A stretch of DNA of 33,781 nt from NCBI GenBank assembly GCA_030065825.1, contig JASJCY010000037.1, forward strand, positions 1 through 33,781. The letters run 5' to 3'. Positions 24,300 through 32,998 of the stretch are shown here, one piece after another. How positions within the stretch are numbered: the first letter of the stretch is position 1; each line of letters opens with the position of its first letter. Source of the DNA: Nostocaceae cyanobacterium (lineage in GTDB: Bacteria > Cyanobacteriota > Cyanobacteriia > Cyanobacteriales > Nostocaceae). The notes under the pieces were generated by a model. The model saw nothing but the letters and a program-made list of their open reading frames with translations, searched no databases and had not been told where the DNA came from. A program made the position numbers and the translations under genes.

Positions 24300-24758
24300 G
24301 TGATTACGATTTCACTTCGTCCAGTTGGACGTAACTGGGGCACAATAAGTTTCGCCTCCACTCTATATCTCTGTCCCATCTTAGATTTACTCCTGGCAGA
24401 GATTCCAGACAAAATGCAAGCCGAACTGCGTTTAGGACTCCAAGAAGCCTTAGTAAACGCAGCGAAGCATGGCAATAATCTCGATCCTAGTAAAACAGTG
24501 GTAGTCCGTTTTTCTTTAATAGATAATCAGTATTGGTGGGTTATATCAGATCAGGGTAGGGGTTTTCATCCCTCATCTAATAATGATTGCGATAGCGATC
24601 CCATGGAATACTTACCGCCAGATGAGTCTGAAAACGGAAGGGGTTTATGTATTCTGTACCAAATTTTTGACCAAGTGCAGTGGAACCGTAAAGGGACGGA
24701 ATTAAGGCTTTGCAAACAGCTAGAAAACCGATCCCTGATCCCAATGTTACGTAATTAG
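24300..24758 (+). CDS. Anti-sigma-factor type ATP-binding protein (HATPase, RsbW-like)
   Basis: This 152-residue single-domain protein has the GHKL ATPase fold used by anti-sigma kinases. The N box is E-A-L-V-N-A-A-K-H-G-N-N (49-60), the G1 box D-Q-G-R-G-F (84-89) and the G2 box G-R-G-L-C-I-L (113-119). Family members phosphorylate anti-sigma antagonists on Ser or bind sigma factors; the partners here are not adjacent. It starts at GTG 24300, which gives a good beta strand (M-I-T-I-S-L-R-P-V-G); no later ATG keeps the N-terminal strand. No transmembrane or sensor domain is present, so it is not a sensor kinase. Heptamer repeats begin immediately after its stop. Confidence 0.85.
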   Translation: MITISLRPVGRNWGTISFASTLYLCPILDLLLAEIPDKMQAELRLGLQEALVNAAKHGNNLDPSKTVVVRFSLIDNQYWWVISDQGRGFHPSSNNDCDSDPMEYLPPDESENGRGLCILYQIFDQVQWNRKGTELRLCKQLENRSLIPMLRN

Positions 24759-24761
24759 GGA

Positions 24762-24872
24762 ATTGGTAATTGGTAATTGGTAATTGGTAATTGGTAATTG
24801 GTAATTCCAAACTCCCAACTGCTAAATGTTGACGGTTGACGGTTGACTGTTGATGGTTGATGGTTGACGGTT
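24762..24872 (+). repeat. GGTAATT and GTTGACG heptamer arrays
   Basis: About six GGTAATT units (24762-24807) are followed, after a short spacer, by about six GTTGACG/GTTGATG units (24828-24872). Both are short tandemly repeated repetitive sequences of the type common in heterocystous cyanobacteria. Confidence 0.85.
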
Positions 24873-25027
24873 AACTTTGCGCCTGTTGGGCGCAAGCATT
24901 GCGCCCCTACTAATTGCTAACTTTGCGCCTGTTGGGCGCAAGCATTGCGCCCCTACTAACTGCTAATTTTGCGCCTGTTGGGCGCAAGCATTGCCCCTGT
25001 TGGGCGCAAGCATTGCGCCCCTACTAA
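24873..25027 (+). repeat. 46-bp tandem repeat containing GGGCGCAAGCATTGCGCCC
   Basis: Units start AACTTTGCGCCTGTTGGGCG at 24873 and 24919 and AATTTTGCGCC at 24965, 46 bases apart, with a partial fourth from about 24993. Each holds the palindrome GGGCGCAAGCATTGCGCCC; in the third it is truncated to TTGCCCC. The single-copy form at 15079 and 15495 shows that a dispersed palindrome was amplified here. Confidence 0.85.
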
Positions 25028-25031
25028 GTTC

Positions 25032-25325
25032 TCACTTCTTGTTTCCATGGCTGGGACAAGGTGGGGCAGAAATCGATTTATCTAACCAACCTGTAGCTTG
25101 CTGTAACCGCGCCAAAGCTTCCTCTGGTTGGTCTTTGAGGAGAAACACCAAGGCAGCTGCTGTTTGTTCGCTGGCGCGGGCTTTACGGTTAGATTTGAGA
25201 CGATGCCAATCGTTAGGAGAAATAGTCAGCTTTTCCATCAAGGCTTGTGCCAGCTCTTGGGTAGTAAAATCACGGAGATTGTTTGTTAATTGTAGCTGGT
25301 TAGATTCAACCATATTCTTGGGCAT
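25032..25325 (-). CDS. Small cyanobacterial protein (DUF6439-like)
   Basis: This protein of about 97 residues has a helical core with F-T-T-Q-E-L-A-Q-A-L-M-E-K-L, then N-D-W-H-R-L-K-S-N-R-K-A-R-A-S-E-Q and A-L-V-F-L-L-K-D-Q-P-E-E-A-L-A-R-L-Q-Q-A. It ends with W-L-D-K-S-I-S-A-P-P-C-P-S-H-G. I associate this pattern with a conserved cyanobacterial family, probably DUF6439, but from memory only. A start at 25325 (M-P-K-N-M-V-E-S) or 25313 (M-V-E-S-N-Q) is more likely than a longer frame to 25382, which would overlap the divergent gene. No Shine-Dalgarno decides between them. No function is known to me; it has no signal or membrane segment. Confidence 0.75.
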   Translation of the reverse strand: MPKNMVESNQLQLTNNLRDFTTQELAQALMEKLTISPNDWHRLKSNRKARASEQTAAALVFLLKDQPEEALARLQQATGWLDKSISAPPCPSHGNKK

Positions 25326-25367
25326 ATTATGTTTAAAGACTACTATTGTTAACTCTATTAATCTTAG

Positions 25368-25787
25368 ATGCAACTGCCACACAATTCTTCCCAGGACAAT
25401 TCCCCAAAAACAGAGTTAGAAGCGGAATTTGAGCAAGCGCTGGCTGAGGTGGAAAAATCCCTGCAAGAAGTCCAAGGACGCTACACTCAGATTCAAGAGG
25501 ATAAACAACGTCAGGCGCAACTTAAACACCGTTTAGAAGATGTTAAAGCCCACCTGCGTCCAAATTATTCCCGGGAATTAACCGTAGAATTACGAAATAT
25601 AAAAGAGCAAATAGAAGCCTTGGATAACGCTTTGGGTTTAATGTCAGAGAGTTGTTTGACCATTTCCTTTTTGGGAGGGGGGTTTGTCTTTTCTAAAACT
25701 GGCTTACAGTCAGCATTTTGGCAAATCATCCGCTTTGGAGGATTGGGCGTTATCATAGGCTGGATATTAAAGTCTGTTGTTGGATGA
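25368..25787 (+). CDS. Coiled-coil protein with C-terminal membrane segment, unknown function
   Basis: This 139-residue protein has a charged helical region (about 15-90), rich in Glu, Gln, Lys and Leu with heptad character, that should form a coiled coil. A hydrophobic C-terminal part follows ([14 protein letters not shown] and [15 protein letters not shown]), likely one or two membrane passes. It ends one base before the asnS start codon, so the two are probably cotranscribed and translationally coupled. Its start is 42 bases from the likely start of the divergent small gene, so they share a promoter region. I do not recognise the family. Confidence 0.75.
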   Translation: MQLPHNSSQDNSPKTELEAEFEQALAEVEKSLQEVQGRYTQIQEDKQRQAQLKHRLEDVKAHLRPNYSRELTVELRNIKEQIEALDNALGLMSESCLTISFLGGGFVFSKTGLQSAFWQIIRFGGLGVIIGWILKSVVG

Positions 25788-25788
25788 T

Positions 25789-27180
25789 ATGGTAAATTTA
25801 CGGATTGCAGAAATATTACGCAGTGGTAAGCCGGATGATTCCCTAAAAGTTCAAGGCTGGGTACGCACAAAACGGGAACTCAAAGGTTTTGCTTTTATAG
25901 AAATTAATGATGGCTCATCCCTAGCAAGTTTACAGGTTGTGATTAATGAAGATGTACCAGACTATGAAGCTATCTTAAAACAGCTCAATACTGGTGCTTC
26001 TGTGGAAGTGAGTGGTGTATTGGTAGCTTCCCAAGGAAAAGGACAGCGGATTGAACTCAAAGCCGAGAGTTTAAAAGTTTACGGAGAAGCAGATCCAGAA
26101 ACTTATCCCTTACAAAAGAAACGTCATTCCTTTGAATTTTTACGTACTATCGGACATTTACGTAGTCGTACCAATTCCTTTGGTGCGGTTTTCCGCGTCC
26201 GCAATGCTTGTGCTACCGCTATTCACCAATTCTTCCAAGAACGGGATTTTATGTGGGTACATACACCCATTATTACCGCTAGTGACTGCGAAGGTGCAGG
26301 GGAAATGTTTAGCATTACCAATTTGGATCTCAAAGATGTTCCCCGCACCAAAACCGAAGAAATAGATTATACCCAAGACTTTTTTGGCAAACCCACCTAC
26401 TTAACCGTTAGCGGTCAATTGCAAGCGGAAGTAATGGCGATGGCGTTTAGCAATGTTTACACCTTTGGTCCGACTTTCCGCGCCGAAAATTCCAACACTT
26501 CCCGTCACTTAGCAGAATTTTGGATGATTGAGCCAGAAATGGCTTTTTGTGACCTCCAAGGAGATATGGATTTAGCAGAGGAATTCCTCAAATATGTCTT
26601 TAAATATGTGATGGAAAAATGTCCCGAAGATATGGAATTTTTCAATCTGCGTATTGACAAAACTGTTTTGGAAACAGCAGAAAATATTATTAACAATCAA
26701 TTCGAGCGGATTACCTATACAGAAGCTATTAAACTCCTAGAAAAAGCTGATACCAAGTTTGAATATCCAGTGAGTTGGGGCTTGGATTTACAATCAGAAC
26801 ATGAGCGGTATTTATGCGAACAGCAATTTAAAAAGCCGGTAATTGTAACTGATTATCCAGTAGATATCAAAGCCTTTTACATGCGCTTAAATGATGACGA
26901 AAAGACTGTTGCGGCGATGGATATTCTGGCTCCCAAAATTGGCGAAATTGTCGGTGGTTCCCAACGGGAAGAACGGCTAGATGTGCTAGAAAAGCGGATA
27001 TTAGCACAAGAAATGCAACCAGAAGATTTATGGTGGTATTTAGATTTGCGGCGCTTTGGTACTGTACCCCACGCTGGTTTTGGACTGGGATTTGAGCGAC
27101 TGGTACAATTTATGACCGGAATGGGTAATATCCGGGATGTGATTCCTTTCCCCCGCACACCGCAAAACGTAGAATTTTAA
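25789..27180 (+). CDS. asnS: Asparaginyl-tRNA synthetase
   Basis: This 463-residue class II synthetase charges tRNA-Asn. The ATG at 25789 ([10 protein letters not shown]) was chosen over an in-frame TTG at 25777, because it gives the usual N-terminus and follows the upstream stop by one base. The N-terminal OB-fold anticodon-binding domain contains [17 protein letters not shown]. The catalytic domain has motif 2, [16 protein letters not shown], and motif 3, [11 protein letters not shown]. The N-T-S-R-H-L-A-E-F sequence and the ending P-R-T-P-Q-N-V-E-F distinguish AsnRS from AspRS. A hairpin terminator follows. Confidence 0.97.
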   Translation: MVNLRIAEILRSGKPDDSLKVQGWVRTKRELKGFAFIEINDGSSLASLQVVINEDVPDYEAILKQLNTGASVEVSGVLVASQGKGQRIELKAESLKVYGEADPETYPLQKKRHSFEFLRTIGHLRSRTNSFGAVFRVRNACATAIHQFFQERDFMWVHTPIITASDCEGAGEMFSITNLDLKDVPRTKTEEIDYTQDFFGKPTYLTVSGQLQAEVMAMAFSNVYTFGPTFRAENSNTSRHLAEFWMIEPEMAFCDLQGDMDLAEEFLKYVFKYVMEKCPEDMEFFNLRIDKTVLETAENIINNQFERITYTEAIKLLEKADTKFEYPVSWGLDLQSEHERYLCEQQFKKPVIVTDYPVDIKAFYMRLNDDEKTVAAMDILAPKIGEIVGGSQREERLDVLEKRILAQEMQPEDLWWYLDLRRFGTVPHAGFGLGFERLVQFMTGMGNIRDVIPFPRTPQNVEF

Positions 27181-27189
27181 ATCTTAGAT

Positions 27190-27217
27190 CCCGACTTTTT
27201 TAAATTAAAAAGTCGGG
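27190..27217 (+). terminator. Hairpin terminator after asnS
   Basis: CCCGACTTTTT pairs with AAAAAGTCGGG (11 bp, six-base loop) ten bases after the asnS stop. The T-run after the stem is weak (CATTTGTT), so it is a probable but not ideal intrinsic terminator. Confidence 0.6.
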
Positions 27218-27318
27218 CATTTGTTACCCTTCAAACTTATTTGAGAATGGGTAAGAACTAAGAGCTAACTAACAACTTGCACTTTTATGCGATAAGCAGG
27301 AGGCAAAGCCTCATTTCC

Positions 27319-27349
27319 CCTGGTTACCAGGCTCAGCCTGGTAACCAGG
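27319..27349. repeat. Perfect palindrome, 15-bp stem (CCTGGTTACCAGGCT...)
   Basis: The stem CCTGGTTACCAGGCT has its exact complement around a single C, 31 bases in all, preceded by GGCAAAGCCTC and followed by AACCAGGGAA. It belongs to the same hairpin family as 8944-8969. A second dispersed palindrome (GGGCGCGG-AAA-CCGCGCCCC, 27361-27380) and TAATTAC/CCAATTA heptamers (27460-27504) complete the repeat-filled space before the response regulator. Confidence 0.8.
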
Positions 27350-27515
27350 GAACCAGGGAATGGGCGCGGAAACCGCGCCCCTACGATTTGGGATAATTGA
27401 TTTTTTGGTATTTCCTAATTAGCAATGGGTAAAAGGTAAGAGGTAATAAAGTTTTTCTTACTAATTACTAATTACTAATTACCAATTACCAATTACCAAT
27501 TACCATTCTCAAAAT

Positions 27516-28148
27516 TTATGCCATTTGATTTTCAATTGCCCATCGTGCTAGTTCAGTACGGTTGTGGAGATTGGTTTTACCCAACATATTGGAAACGTGA
27601 CTTTCCACGGTGCGCTGACTGACATTTAGTTCTTCGGCAATTTCCCGATTTGCTAAACCTCTAGCCACAAATTGTACAACTTTGAGTTCAGTGGGGGTTA
27701 ACTGTACATCAAATGGAACTTGGATACGAGATGTGCTGTCTCCTCCTTTAGTTTGATGCTCCTTCCAGCGAATGGTTTGCTTGAGGGAAGATTCCACTTG
27801 CGCTACGAGTTCTTCTGGTTCAAAGGGCTTAACCATGTATACATCAGCACCTTTATTTAAACCTTTAACTCGGTCAGCACTTTGTCCTTTAGCTGAGAGG
27901 AATAGAACTGGAATCCAACTGGTGCGCTCGGTTTGTCGAACTTGTTCAACAAAGGAATAGCCGTCCATTTCCGGCATCATCACATCACAGATGATCATAT
28001 CTGGAAGATCCTGCTCTAAAATTTCCAGAGCTTCTCGACCATTTTCGGCAGTGATGACTTCGTATCCCCGGAATTGCAAGTAATCCTTAACCAGCAAGAT
28101 GAGGTTGGGGTCATCATCAATTAATAGCAGTCGTTTGAGATCTTTCAT
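27516..28148 (-). CDS. LuxR/NarL-family response regulator (Ycf29-like)
   Basis: This protein of about 210 residues has an N-terminal receiver domain (acidic D-D-D at 11-13, phospho-acceptor D55 in I-I-C-D-V-M-M-P-E-M-D-G, K in M-V-K-P-F-E-P). A C-terminal LuxR helix-turn-helix follows (L-T-P-T-E-L-K-V-V-Q-F-V-A-R-G-L, then N-R-E-I-A-E-E-L-N-V-S-Q-R-T-V-E-S-H-V). It resembles the Ycf29/TctD-like regulators of cyanobacteria and red algal plastids. The start M-K-D-L-K-R-L-L-L-I at 28148 is used; an ATG at 28163 would add five residues, and a longer frame to 28196 seems untranslated. No sensor kinase is adjacent, so its signal is unknown. DNA binding is expected, and targets cannot be told from sequence. 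Confidence 0.88.
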   Translation of the reverse strand: MKDLKRLLLIDDDPNLILLVKDYLQFRGYEVITAENGREALEILEQDLPDMIICDVMMPEMDGYSFVEQVRQTERTSWIPVLFLSAKGQSADRVKGLNKGADVYMVKPFEPEELVAQVESSLKQTIRWKEHQTKGGDSTSRIQVPFDVQLTPTELKVVQFVARGLANREIAEELNVSQRTVESHVSNMLGKTNLHNRTELARWAIENQMA

Positions 28149-28534
28149 GCTGGGTTCTTTCATAGCAGTGGCACTTGTCGCGCGGTAGTCTATCAAGGTC
28201 TTGAATTGTTATCCTCTATGGTGGATGATTGAGATGTTGTCCCTTTTGCCCATTTATGTTGCCTTTGGTTAGTAAATATCCTAAAAGTAATTATCGCTTT
28301 CGAGAAACTACTAAATCAATGGCAAATGTCCAGTAAGGATACGTAGAGCAGTAGTATTTATAATGCGCTATTATATATCGCTTTGAAAGTGGCGGGTTAA
28401 AAAACACTGAATAAATAATAATCCTTTAGATTCACAATAATCATTGTGTCCTGAAGATACACCCAAATAAAACTAACCCACCCCTGCCAAGAGCTTAGCG
28501 CTTTGCGGTCTCATATCCAAACAATTAAAGGTAC
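28149..28534. other. Gene-free stretch between regulator and ferredoxin genes
   Basis: Likely promoter region of the minus-strand response regulator. AT-rich hexamers such as TATAAT-like ATTATA (about 28371-28376) occur, but no paired -35 site stands out. No RNA gene, array or strong terminator is visible. Confidence 0.35.
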
Positions 28535-29008
28535 TTAAGTATCTATCAGTTGTGGACAATAAATAGGAGAATTTTCTGACAACGCATGGGTTAAAAAAGC
28601 ATACTCTTCTACCACCTGATTGCCGATTAAATGTTCTTGAAGGATCCGCTCAATGACTTCCGGGGTTGCGTGGCGATACCAGACGCCATCCGGGTAGACC
28701 ACCATTATCGGTCCATCACAACAAACTCGCAAACAATTTGCCTTAGTTCTAAAGATGGAACTAAGACCATTTGCTTGCACAGAATCTAATTTTAGCTCAG
28801 TAAGTCGCCGTTTCAAGTATTTCCACGATTCCAGACTTGTTTGTTTGGAGCAACATTGAGCAACAGTCTGGTCAGCACAAATAAAAATGTGTCGCTGAAT
28901 TTTTCTCAGTCCCAAGGTTTCGATACAATCACTTGGGCTTTTATTTTGTTGCCTATGGGTGGTTTTTGGTATTTGCAGGCTGGATTGAGTCACTGTGTTG
29001 TCATTCAT
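28535..29008 (-). CDS. Thioredoxin-like [2Fe-2S] ferredoxin domain protein
   Basis: This 157-residue soluble protein has the cysteine pattern of thioredoxin-like 2Fe-2S ferredoxins: [14 protein letters not shown] (C44, C52, C53) and [18 protein letters not shown] (C92, C96, C97). The sequence V-Y-P-D-G-V-W-Y-R is typical for the end of this fold. Such proteins carry electrons or act as redox sensors; a partner cannot be identified here. The N-terminal about 36 residues are polar and probably flexible. It is encoded divergently from groES, with about 245 bases between them. No operon partner lies downstream on its strand within 380 bases. Confidence 0.85.
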   Translation of the reverse strand: MNDNTVTQSSLQIPKTTHRQQNKSPSDCIETLGLRKIQRHIFICADQTVAQCCSKQTSLESWKYLKRRLTELKLDSVQANGLSSIFRTKANCLRVCCDGPIMVVYPDGVWYRHATPEVIERILQEHLIGNQVVEEYAFLTHALSENSPIYCPQLIDT

Positions 29009-29156
29009 TTAGTAGCTTCCTGATTACAGTTCTATATCAATTTCCCAGCTTCGCAAATAGAGTTGAGCATATACCACTATTCGTCATTTACGCAAGAAAA
29101 CCGGGATGTAGAACAAGATTGGGTACTTATACTTGAGCGTGCAGTATCATCCCAGA

Positions 29157-29172
29157 GTTCGGTAACCCGTAC
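29157..29172 (+). promoter_or_regulatory. K-box upstream of groESL
   Basis: GTTCGG-TAAC-CCGTAC agrees at every fixed position with the K-box GTTCGG-NNAN-CCNNAC, described for cyanobacterial heat-shock genes as an element linked to HrcA-independent and light-related induction. It lies 40 bases upstream of the CIRCE, in the place expected for groESL operons. Confidence 0.75.
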
Positions 29173-29211
29173 ACCAGCATTTCTTGCTATTTATAGCCAT
29201 CTTTCGCTAAA

Positions 29212-29238
29212 TTAGCACTCAAGAGTCGAGAGTGCTAA
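29212..29238 (+). promoter_or_regulatory. CIRCE element (HrcA operator)
   Basis: TTAGCACTC-N9-GAGTGCTAA, a perfect match to the consensus, lies 17 bases before the groES start. HrcA binds it and represses groESL until heat stress. A weak promoter, TTGCTA (29184-29189) with TAAATT (29208-29213), overlaps its left side, so repressor binding would block initiation or early elongation. Confidence 0.97.
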
Positions 29239-29254
29239 CTCTGGAGAAATTTCT

Positions 29255-29566
29255 ATGGCAGCTGTATCTCTAAGCGTTTCTACAGTTAAACCCCTAGGCG
29301 ATCGCGTATTTGTGAAAGTGAGCGCTTCGGAAGAAAAGACCGCTGGTGGTCTGTATTTGCCCGACACGGCTAAGGAAAAGCCCCAGGTAGGGGAAGTTGT
29401 GGCTGTTGGTGAAGGCAAAATCAAGGATGACGGTTCTCGTCAAGCAATGGATGTAAAAGTCGGCGATAAAGTCCTTTACTCCAAGTATGCTGGTACCGAT
29501 ATTAAACTCGGTACAGATGAATACGTATTACTGTCTGAGAAGGACATTTTAGCGGTTGTTTCGTAG
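29255..29566 (+). CDS. groS: Co-chaperonin GroES
   Basis: This 103-residue protein forms the heptameric lid of GroEL. It starts [21 protein letters not shown], followed by the mobile loop region [14 protein letters not shown], which contacts Gro[14 protein letters not shown] ends the core. A Shine-Dalgarno-like GGAG lies about nine bases upstream of the ATG. groEL follows after 126 bases filled with ACTCAAA-type repeats, in one operon under CIRCE and K-box control. Confidence 0.98.
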   Translation: MAAVSLSVSTVKPLGDRVFVKVSASEEKTAGGLYLPDTAKEKPQVGEVVAVGEGKIKDDGSRQAMDVKVGDKVLYSKYAGTDIKLGTDEYVLLSEKDILAVVS

Positions 29567-31324
<1,758 letters not shown>

Positions 31325-31337
31325 GCTTAATTTGTGG

Positions 31338-31410
31338 TACGGGCATCTTGCTCGTATTAAGTATAAAAAATGGCTGTCTTCCTCTGGGGAGATGGCTGTT
31401 TTTTTATGAG
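31338..31410 (+). terminator. Probable terminator region after groEL
   Basis: A stem TACGGGC / GCTCGTA (31338-31356, one G-T pair) is followed by a second structure in which AAAAAA (31365) can pair with the T-run at 31399-31406 around CTTCC/GGGAG. ATGGCTGT occurs directly repeated inside. The T-run makes rightward termination plausible, but the stem is not clean. Confidence 0.5.
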
Positions 31411-31500
31411 AAATGGGTTATACCAATTTGAAAAAAGAATTTGACAGATGGGTAAGGGTGGGAGCAATGCTCATTAGTGTCAACTTAACGTGAAACTCAT

Positions 31501-31630
31501 ACCCTGCAAGGAAATTAATTTCCTTGCTAATAAACGAAGTCATCTGAAAGATGACTAAATCACCTAGGTTTTCTTCAGTCTACTTTAGTAGACTTTGTTT
31601 ATTGGTCCCGGAACTTTAGTTCAGGGTGGG
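31501..31630. mobile_element. MITE-like element with four consecutive hairpins
   Basis: The element starts ACCCTG and ends CAGGGTGGGT, with ends complementary over at least six bases. Inside are a perfect 22-base palindrome (31506-31527, arms GCAAGGAAATT/AATTTCCTTGC), AGTCATCT-GAA-AGATGACT (31538-31556), AGTCTACT-TT-AGTAGACT (31577-31594) and CCCGGAACT/AGTTCAGGG (31607-31626). No open frame is present. The pattern resembles dispersed non-autonomous elements that I know from other cyanobacterial genomes. Its right end overlaps the last codons of the antitoxin-like pseudogene. Confidence 0.65.
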
Positions 31631-31927
31631 TGGAACTGGATCTAATTCTTCGGTTTTACCTGCACGATATTCAGCCATAGCCTAAAGTATCTTGGGAACG
31701 CGCAAATTTTGTATCCCACATCATTTCATCTTCCAGTTCTTCCAGAATCATTGCTGCGATTCCTGCGGATAGCTGAGTCGCATTAGACCCCGAAGGGGGC
31801 TTCCCGCAGGGTAGCGACACGCTGCGCGGTAAGCAAAGCTATGCCGTAGGCTTTACGCTAACGCATCTTGCTGACTAGGAGGTAGGGTTTTCAATCTGGC
31901 GATCGCCCCTTCAAGTAACTCGGTCAT
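31616..31927 (-). pseudogene. Antitoxin-like gene broken by small insertion and frameshift
   Basis: From ATG 31927 the frame reads M-T-E-L-L-E-G-A-I-A-R-L-K-T-L-P-P-S-Q-Q-D-A, then stops in an 83-base block (31779-31861). Removing the block restores the frame exactly: T-Q-L-S-A-G-I-A-A-M-I-L-E-E-L-E-D-E-M-M-W, then D-T-K-F-A-R-S-Q-D-T-L. One extra base near 31680 then causes a stop; in the next frame the protein continues M-A-E-Y-R-A-G-K-T-E-E-L-D-P, up to TAA 31616-31618. The restored protein, of about 75 residues, resembles small type II antitoxins common in cyanobacteria. The expected toxin gene downstream is absent, replaced by the MITE-like element. Confidence 0.75.
31784..31861. mobile_element. 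78-bp small dispersed repeat inserted with 5-bp target duplication
   Basis: The GC-rich block is flanked by direct CGCAT copies (31779-31783 and 31862-31866). It contains several small hairpins (ACCCC-GAA-GGGG, CCC-GCA-GGG, AGCG-ACA-CGCT, GTAAGC..GCTTTAC) and short complementary ends (TTAG/CTAA, counting the last T of CGCAT). Deleting the block and one CGCAT rebuilds the antitoxin reading frame. It resembles the small dispersed repeats reported for cyanobacteria and shares CCCGCAGGGTA with the block after apt. Confidence 0.75.
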
Positions 31928-32171
31928 GGTTACTATACTCTCACATAGGAACGATATATATATTATCCATATTGTTATACATTGTTAGCAACAAATAACG
32001 CCAAGTTTGGAATATTCATAAGTCGTGTTTGTAGTTAACAAGTATCAAAAAATAGAGACCATTTATCAAGTCAAAATAAAATTAATGTAGGGTGTATTAG
32101 GCGCATCTTTTAAGATTGTTTAGAATTAAGGTAATTTAATTATGATTGTGGCGTGAGGCAAAACTAAAAAA
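31928..32171. other. Upstream region of the Rpn-like gene
   Basis: AT-rich, with GATATATATATTAT near 31950 and a decayed GTAGGGTGTATTAGGCGCATC block (about 32090-32112) that looks like part of another dispersed repeat. GTGAGGC lies 14 bases before the GTG start of the next gene. No clear operator or terminator was found. Confidence 0.4.
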
Positions 32172-32984
32172 GTGACTTACGACAACGCTTGTAAATATCT
32201 AGCAGAACAGTATCCAGAAGAATTTATTCGTTGGTTACTGGGAATAGAACCACGAGAAATTAAGGTATTAAAAACAGAATTAACTCTAGAACCAATTCGC
32301 GCAGATTCTGTTACCTTTCTGCAAACAGAAAACCAAATTTTACACCTTGAATTTCAAACTCTGAGTAAATCTAATCCACCCCTTCCCTTGCGAATGCTTG
32401 ATTATTCAGTGCGATTGAAGCGTCAATATCGCTGTGGGGTGGTACAGGTAGTAATTTTCTTACAAGAGACGACAACAGAAGCAGCTTTTACCGATGAATA
32501 TCGAGATGATACCACTATTCACCGTTATCGAGTTATGCGTCTATGGGAGCAAGATTCCGCGACATTTCTCAACAATCCTGCACTTTTACCTCTAGCAAGT
32601 TTAACCCGGAGTGATTCACCTCAAACTTTATTAACACAAGTGGCTGAAAGAGTCGCTACAATTCCTGATATACAGGTGCGGAATAATATCGCAGGTTGTA
32701 TAGAGATTTTAGCGGGTTTGCGGTTTGAAAAGGATTTGATTCAGCAATTTTTACGGGAGGATATTATGAAGGAATCAGTGATTTATCAGGATATTGTTCA
32801 AAAAGAAGCGTTTAAAGTCATTAATCGTCTATTGAATCGTCGTTTTCAGAATCTTGATTCATCGCTAGTTGAACGGGTTCGTAAATTATCTGCTGAAAAA
32901 TTAGAAGATTTAGGAGAAGCATTATTTGATTTTTCTGAAGTTGCTGATTTAGTTACTTGGTTAGATAACCAAGAACAGGGTTAA
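32172..32984 (+). CDS. Rpn/PD-(D/E)XK nuclease-like protein with DUF4351 tail
   Basis: This 270-residue protein begins at GTG 32172 (M-T-Y-D-N-A-C-K-Y-L-A-E-Q-Y-P-E-E-F). It belongs to the Rpn recombination-promoting nuclease/putative transposase group, widespread in cyanobacteria. The nuclease-like core has R-A-D-S-V-T-F-L (D45) and I-L-H-L-E-F-Q-T (E60, with Q62 in place of the usual Lys), the form E-x-Q seen in many of these proteins. The C-terminal about 55 residues (I-N-R-L-L-N-R-R-F-Q to L-V-T-W-L-D-N-Q) match DUF4351. Relatives are linked to RecA-independent recombination in E. coli, but the role in cyanobacteria is unknown. No operon partner is present; it sits between mobile remnants and a repeat array. 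Confidence 0.85.
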   Translation: MTYDNACKYLAEQYPEEFIRWLLGIEPREIKVLKTELTLEPIRADSVTFLQTENQILHLEFQTLSKSNPPLPLRMLDYSVRLKRQYRCGVVQVVIFLQETTTEAAFTDEYRDDTTIHRYRVMRLWEQDSATFLNNPALLPLASLTRSDSPQTLLTQVAERVATIPDIQVRNNIAGCIEILAGLRFEKDLIQQFLREDIMKESVIYQDIVQKEAFKVINRLLNRRFQNLDSSLVERVRKLSAEKLEDLGEALFDFSEVADLVTWLDNQEQG

Positions 32985-32998
32985 GAAGTTATTCATAT

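Noticed and set aside
24991-25419. 142-residue plus-strand frame over the DUF6439-like gene
   Set aside because: Antisense to a better-supported gene with family-like motifs, and its start lies in the 46-bp repeat array.
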